Below, in pieces: positions 58,861 to 64,000 of a stretch of 64,000 bases of DNA. The notes below the pieces were generated by a model. That model had not been told where the DNA came from, searched no databases, and saw nothing but the letters and a program-made list of their open reading frames with translations. The DNA comes from Ceratopteris richardii (taxonomy: Eukaryota; Streptophyta; Polypodiopsida; Polypodiales; Pteridaceae). Location: positions 224,274,415 to 224,338,414 of the forward strand of contig CM035406.1 of assembly GCA_020310875.1 (NCBI GenBank), written 5' to 3'. The position numbers were made by a program, and so were the translations under genes. Position 1 is the stretch's first letter, and every line of letters starts with the position of its first letter.

Positions 58861-59304
58861 TGCAATACAATGCATCAAGTAGCTTACTGTTAGTAAACAA
58901 GGCAAGGAGCATCGCGTGCATGTTAATAGTCATAGATTGCCACACATGCTAGAGGATTCAACATTTTTTAATCTTATCAAGTCTCAGATGGAGTTTATGC
59001 AGATAAGAGGGTGTAGTAAAACTGAGTGGTAATCTCTCTAAAGTCCCCATGCTCCATAGCCATAGACCCATCCACCCAGTAGAGCTGCCCAATCCAACAC
59101 ATAAAAGAATACTATTTCCACCATCATTTCTTAGCAAAAATGGAAAGATGGAATTAAGGAGAATTCCACTTGTAAAAAGGGTTCCACAATCTAGAAAATG
59201 TTTCCTACTTTTGAATTTCAACTTAGTTAGTGGATGAATGAATGAATGAACAAAACAAACTGCCTTCTTCTAGACTAGAACATGAGGCTGGGCAAATGCT
59301 TATA

Positions 59305-59389
<85 letters not shown>

Positions 59390-59427
59390 TTTGTTAAATA
59401 AAATATCTCGCAAAGAGGGGAAAAATG
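58861..59427 (+). pseudogene. chromovirus integrase tail (block B)
   Basis: Aligns with 22935-23397. Decayed chromodomain coding at about 59105-59180 ('YYFHH.FL', 'KENSTC'-like continuation split between frames). The purine tract is at 59412-59425 (AAAGAGGGGAAAAA). Confidence 0.68.
59308..59385. repeat. (TA)n microsatellite, ~38 repeats
   Basis: Perfect alternating TA. The paralogous position in block A (about 23340-23350) has only about five TA units. Confidence 0.95.
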
Positions 59428-60514
59428 TGTTTAAGTCTATACACTAAGTGTTTGACCATTTTGGAAAGATCTGAAATTGGAAAATGTTTGGTCACTTGTA
59501 CATATGACCAAACATCTCGAGAGTGAAGATACTGATTTGTGTATGTCCCGTGCCATTTAAATACGTGTGAATGTATGTACACAATTGGTGGAAAGGATCA
59601 TTTACGCAATTAGTGGGTGGCAAAGTGCTTTAGTTAAAAAGGAGAAGTCAGGAAAATAATATTTATAACCATGTGTCCTACTTGTTGTGTGAATAGTATA
59701 CGCTACAAATCACCTATTAACTGTCGAAATCCAAATCTTGGCTATCGGACGAAAACGATGAAAATTGGATGCATGATCAACGTAAATTACGACATGACTC
59801 GCGTCATCCATCTGAAGAAAGACCACTAATGTTGTCGACAAATGATATCAGAATCACATCGACACAAATAGCCTACATTACATCATGTTACCATCCTGTT
59901 ATGGCGCTGATGCTTTGATCTTTCATGCATTGCTTATCCAACCAAGTGTAAGACTCTTCTTCTTCTTGGTGGAGTGGCACCGTCACTATTAATTTATTTC
60001 ATTTGAGGAAAAGGATATCGCCTTCTAGAAATACAAGCATATCAACCTGTCCATTAAATGTCGTTCAAGGTTTCCGTCACTTCCTTCGAAAGTACTACCC
60101 TCTTGCCTCGGGTCCTAGTCCATGCGGTTCTGAGTCTGCTTTCAAGAATGAAGATCACTGCTTCATAAATTTGTTTCCAAAGCACAAAATTAATTAAAAA
60201 GGTTTAATAACTAATGGCTAGAAGGATCCACAAAAAGTTAAAATGCATCAATCATCCGCTCCCTACGGAACCACTTTCATCTCAAGCATACGTCGTTGTA
60301 TTGAAATGGTCATTGAGTGCCTAAGGGACAGAGAAGGGGAGGTTCCTCTGATTGTCTTCCCTGAAATTCATGAAGTATTTGCCTGATGTTTAGCCCTTGG
60401 CAAGGCTACCAAAACTGAAACCCACATTCATTCTTGTATATATTTGAAAGGGTCTCACTTCGAGTCCCATCCAACAAGGATGTTGAGCATCGGATAGCTT
60501 TCCTCAAGATTGCT
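59428..60514 (+). repeat. chromovirus LTR (block B)
   Basis: Pairs with 23398-25120 minus the LINE. It lies directly after the purine tract and is joined on the right to the copia-C LTR at the same point as in block A. Confidence 0.62.
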
Positions 60515-61421
60515 TGATGAGAATAGGGCCAGCTCGCATTTAGAACTCTTGTAAGGAGATAAAAAATATTCTTTCTCCTCCAAAAAGTGGAACAGAAATG
60601 ACCCATATCTTCTAGCTCAAGATAGCATCATGTGCACCGATGTTGGGAGAATTTGCTACTTACCTATGCACCATTAAGGCTATAGTGTCCTCCCACGAAT
60701 CTATGAGAATATGTAGACTAAACCGAATAGCTTTAGCATACATAACCCATACTCTTATCCCTTGCCAATGAAAGTTATCTCAATTAAATTGGTTACTCGT
60801 ATTGGGAGAGCCAATACCTTCATGAAACACTAAATTTTCTCTTCACTAGTATATTGATAGATGATTGTTCACTCTTGAATCTCGTTCTCTTAGAATATGA
60901 AGAGATTTCATTTGAGGGTTTAACTTATTTTAGAAAACCCCATTATAGCTATAAAAAGCCAAATATTACAAGAATTCCGTGAGATATGACTAATGAACAA
61001 TACTGAACACTTAGAGCAATCTAGAAACCTTACACAAAATTCTATATGTTAGCTATGAGTACAAAAGAACTTATTGAAACTGACCCAAGCAAGCAACTAG
61101 GGAAACAACTTAGCTTAGGAGCCTACTAAATTTTTTCCAAGATATCTAGAAGCACACATATCCGTGGGATTTCTAAAATTGGAAGTTGAGTATGTGTAGA
61201 TATAGAGATGAAAAGATTTCCTATAATTTAGGAGCTATTGCTCCTAGATTTAGGCAGTTATTCACATCTAAGTGTGATTCAAATTTTGGATGTTGAGGGA
61301 AGGATTGAAATTCACATTTAATTCATAATTTCTTTGTGCATGAACGCTTTTTCTATGAGGCTTCAAGTGGCATCCATTTGATGGTCCTAATTAGACTAAG
61401 GTTGAAGTTTGTATTGCAACA
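60515..61421 (-). repeat. copia C 3' LTR (block B)
   Basis: Most complete C LTR. The minus strand starts TGTTGCAATAC at 61421 with purine tract 'TTGAGGGGGAG' at 61432-61422, confirming the orientation. Confidence 0.83.
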
Positions 61422-61828
61422 CTCCCCCTCAAGCTTCAAGCTTCAATTCTTCATCCTAGTTCCAACAGTCAATGCCTTTTTTGAGCTTTGCTAACTTCAT
61501 TGAGTCCAAAGCTTTGTTGAACATGTCAGCACATTAGTCCTTAGTACTTATATGTTGCACTTGAACTTCTTTAGCCAACACCTTCACTCTAACATAATGA
61601 TAGTGTACCTCTATGTGTTTGCTTGTATCATGGAGGATAGGAATGGAAGATAGGAATGGAAGATAGGTACATACTACTCATATTATCACACATGACTCAA
61701 AATGCATTAACCTTTGAAAGGGCAACCATGGGTTTCTTCTTTGCCATCTAAGAGACGACTATCTTGCCAAGAATGACTACATATCCACTTAAGCTTCTAC
61801 TATCCTCTTTGGATCCAACCTGATTTGC
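61422..61828 (-). pseudogene. copia C RNase H end fragment (block B)
   Basis: Minus-strand reading includes 'ANQVGSKEDSRSLSGYVVIL' and 'MAKKKPMVAL', the RNase H end. It breaks into LINE at 61828, the same site as 20374. A short 'gatag-gaatggaa' tandem duplication is at 61636-61660. Confidence 0.8.
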
Positions 61829-62029
61829 TCTTGTGGGAAATTAACCAGTGAAAGAGGACAGCTTGATAATACAGCTAAGCACCCCATATGCACCACCAAA
61901 CTGAATAAAGGAGCTCCTCCTAGAGACCATACGAACTCCAAGCCTTCATCATAAGAAGAATGATAGGGTGAAGTGACTGGAGGATCCTCATCCCTAACAT
62001 CTTCAAATACTAAAAGAGAGCAATGGTGC
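61829..62029 (-). mobile_element. LINE copy L4, short
   Basis: Aligns with the first ~200 bp of L1 (20375-20580), sharing variants not in L3 (for example 'gtgaaagagga' versus the L3 form), then gives way to a different LINE. Confidence 0.78.
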
Positions 62030-63710
62030 CATTTTAGACCATGAAGAGCTTGAAATAAAAAGCATCACTATTGGTCCATGCTTTAATTAACCATTTTGTC
62101 ATTAACTTATTGGACATTCCTTTGATGTTTGAAATTCCCAAACAACCTTCATCCTTTGGATAATGCAAGTTGTCCATTTAATTTTGGGGATAACCCTTCT
62201 ATTAGGGTCACTAGTTCAGAGGAAGTTCCTACAAATTCTCTCTTGCTTTAAGATCTATTAGTCTTTTGCTCTCTTGCATGAGAGGAAGTAAAGAATCAAA
62301 AATAGGAGGAATGTATTTTTCATCACTGCATGACTAGTGGGATTAATTTGCATATCTTTCTAGTACATCAGCTTACTCTTGAGCTTAGAGAGATTCTAGT
62401 TCCATTGTTGCCCGATAAAGATATTGAATCCCACTGGAATACCTAAGAAGCGGAAGATTTGACCACTAGGGATCAATTGACAACCATGGTCAATAAGAAA
62501 TTGAGGAAGATGCTCAATACTCGCCTCAAGATAGGATTAAGTATGATTAGTTTTGGACCCCGACACCTCAAAAAAAGTATTCAGACAACTCCAAAAATTT
62601 TCAATGCTTAACATGTCACTATGCACAAAGACACTAGTATCATCGACAAAAAGTCTCATGATCATCCGATCTTGATTGATAGGTAGATTGAGGTTGTGAA
62701 TACAACCTATGTGACCTTGATGGTTCAAAAGGCAAATAAGGTCATCAACAATGATCGCACATAGGAGACTAGCTAACGGGCACCCTTGTCTAGTGGAACA
62801 TTTTTATCTAATTGCTTGAGAGAGTTGATCATTGATGCTTATGTGAGCAGTTGTGTTTCCCCACAGAGTAGAGATCATCTTAGTGAATTTGTGGCCATAC
62901 CCCAATTATTTCAATGATTGGAGAGTGAAGTCCCACTGGAGTCTTTCATAAGCTTTATCGAAGTCAATCTTAAGGGAGAGGACATCTTGTAGTGATGCCT
63001 CAACAAAAACTAGACCTTCCCTTACATCAGTGATCACCTCGAGGATGGACGTCCCATTAATGAACCCTTTTTTATCATCAGTGATCTAGTCTTGAAGGTG
63101 ATAGTTAATATAGTTCACAATCACCTTGGCTACGATCTTGTAACTCATTTGCAACATTGTAATTGGATACCGATTTTTAAATTCTGTTTTTGCTTCCTTT
63201 TTTGTGAATGAGCCTTTGATGATGCCATCATTTAGATCATTGTGAAGCATGCCAAAAGAAGCCTTTTGCTATAGCAAATGTAAAGGAGTGTCCACCACAA
63301 CCTTTAAGGTCTTGAAAAACTCATTGATAATACCATCCAACATCGAATCTTTCTATTAGGAAGGGGATCAATTACCTCAAGAATCTCACCATCCTAGATG
63401 GAAGCTTCATAGAGAGCTTATAGATTTTGTGGGATCTTTTTGGTTCTAGCCACAAGATGGCAGCCATGTAGTTGTGTCTATGAGGAGAAAGATGTGTGGG
63501 AGCCACCAAGACCTGGGTAATGTGGTTGACAATTAGTGTACTATCTTCTTCATCTATTTTGCATTCAATTATACCGGCATCCATCATGAATGAAATCACT
63601 TCTTTGGATTGTTTCTTCTTGTGGAGACTACACATCTCTTTAGTAGGCATTTGTACCAACTTTTCGACCAATGTTTAAACTATATTTGTAATTTCTTTCT
63701 TTGATCTTCT
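62030..63710 (-). mobile_element. second LINE family, RT region (L5)
   Basis: Minus-strand ORF2 pieces: an N-terminal segment 63671-63372, then 'YKIVAKVIVNYINYHLQDQI' and 'KKGFINGTSILEVITDVREG' (about 63150-63030), 'DFDKAYERLQWDF' (near 62960), and 'RQGCPLASLLCAIIVDDLI' (near 62790-62735). The catalytic 'RLFVDDTSVFVHSD' (about 62665-62620) is FVDD in place of the usual YADD; 'GCQLIPSGQIFRFLGIPVGF' lies near 62490-62430. Multiple frame breaks. Distinct in sequence from L1-L4. No 3' tail seen. Confidence 0.87.
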
Positions 63711-63719
63711 TCTTCATAT

Positions 63720-63902
63720 CTCATCATGCACTACAAAATTGTAAATGGATGAGTCATCCACTCCCTATGGAAAAACTTTCATCTTAAGCATATATCCCTG
63801 TATTGAGTGCCTAGGGGAGGGAGAAGGGGAGGTTCATTTTATTGTCTTTCCTAAAATGCATGAAGTATTTCTCTGATGTTTAGCCCTTGGCAAGGCTACC
63901 AA
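63720..63902 (+). repeat. chromovirus LTR fragment, third copy
   Basis: Matches 24870-25010 and 60235-60410 ('catcttaagcatat', 'gatgtttagcccttggcaaggctacc'), retaining the 'gggagggagaaggggaggtt' segment seen in block B but not block A. Confidence 0.75.
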
Positions 63903-64000
63903 AGATGACATCATGAATAGAGCTCCCACATCACTTAAAGATGCTACTACAACTTATGAAGCTCTGTACAATAGAAACCCAGATGTTTCACACTTGAGAG
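63903..64000 (+). pseudogene. copia integrase fragment, runs off the window
   Basis: An open plus-strand frame reads 'MNRAPTSLKDATTTYEALYN' and 'RNPDVSHLR', the conserved integrase segment that precedes the VFG/VFIGY region in copia elements. It is cut by the window end, so whether the element is complete is unknown. Confidence 0.75.

Overview
The window is plant nuclear DNA made almost entirely of dead, nested transposable elements. The basis is the set of families present: Ty1/copia elements with initiator-Met tRNA primer sites and UBN2-type gag, Ty3/gypsy elements including one with a chromodomain, and plant-type LINEs with zf-RVT tails. Long degraded stretches, GA/TA microsatellites and G-rich minisatellites fit a large, repeat-rich seed-plant genome. 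A gymnosperm is plausible but cannot be shown from sequence alone. I found no intact host gene, tRNA, rRNA or CRISPR array. The only host-gene material recognised is two short broken fragments on the minus strand: cytosolic HSP90 (about 39.7 kb) and a hydroxypyruvate-reductase-like 2-hydroxyacid dehydrogenase (about 46.9 kb).

Layout. 1-4.8 kb: old copia element A1 (+), cut by the window edge, then a G-rich minisatellite ending in (GA)n. 5-12.9 kb: two near-identical defective gypsy copies G1 and G2 (-), separated by a copia RT/RNase H fragment (+). 13.6-15.4 kb: G-rich minisatellites, GA tracts and an 80-bp tandem triplicate. 15.4-19.3 kb: a gypsy integrase scrap, a copia integrase scrap and copia element B (+), whose pol is fused to the end of its own 3' LTR. 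19.3-26.3 kb: composite block A, made of copia-C LTR plus RNase H (-), LINE (-), chromovirus tail and LTR (+), then copia-C again. 26.3-31.3 kb: the rest of copia C (-). 32.1-39.1 kb: a LINE (-) interrupted by copia D (-), which is fairly complete and whose LTR carries six copies of a 20-bp dyad motif. 39.1-49.7 kb: the HSP90 fragment, a gag-plus-coiled-coil gypsy-like element without a recognised pol (G3), the HPR fragment, and simple-sequence DNA. 49.7-61.8 kb: composite block B, LINE / chromovirus / copia-C. It is split by E, a young copia element with two 1,103-bp LTRs and a 5-bp target duplication. 61.8-64 kb: LINE again, a second LINE family, a chromovirus-LTR scrap and a copia integrase scrap.

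Relationships. E (52364-58855) is the youngest clear insertion. Its LTRs differ at about 15 of 1,103 positions by eye, and block A preserves the corresponding empty site. E still carries three lesions in its reading frame, and one of them, an in-frame TAG in integrase, is at the same codon in the much older relative A1. Blocks A and B share three separate element-element junctions (copia-C|LINE, LINE|chromovirus, chromovirus|copia-C). A mosaic of old insertions has therefore been copied as a unit, or repeats head to tail, rather than arising by independent insertion.
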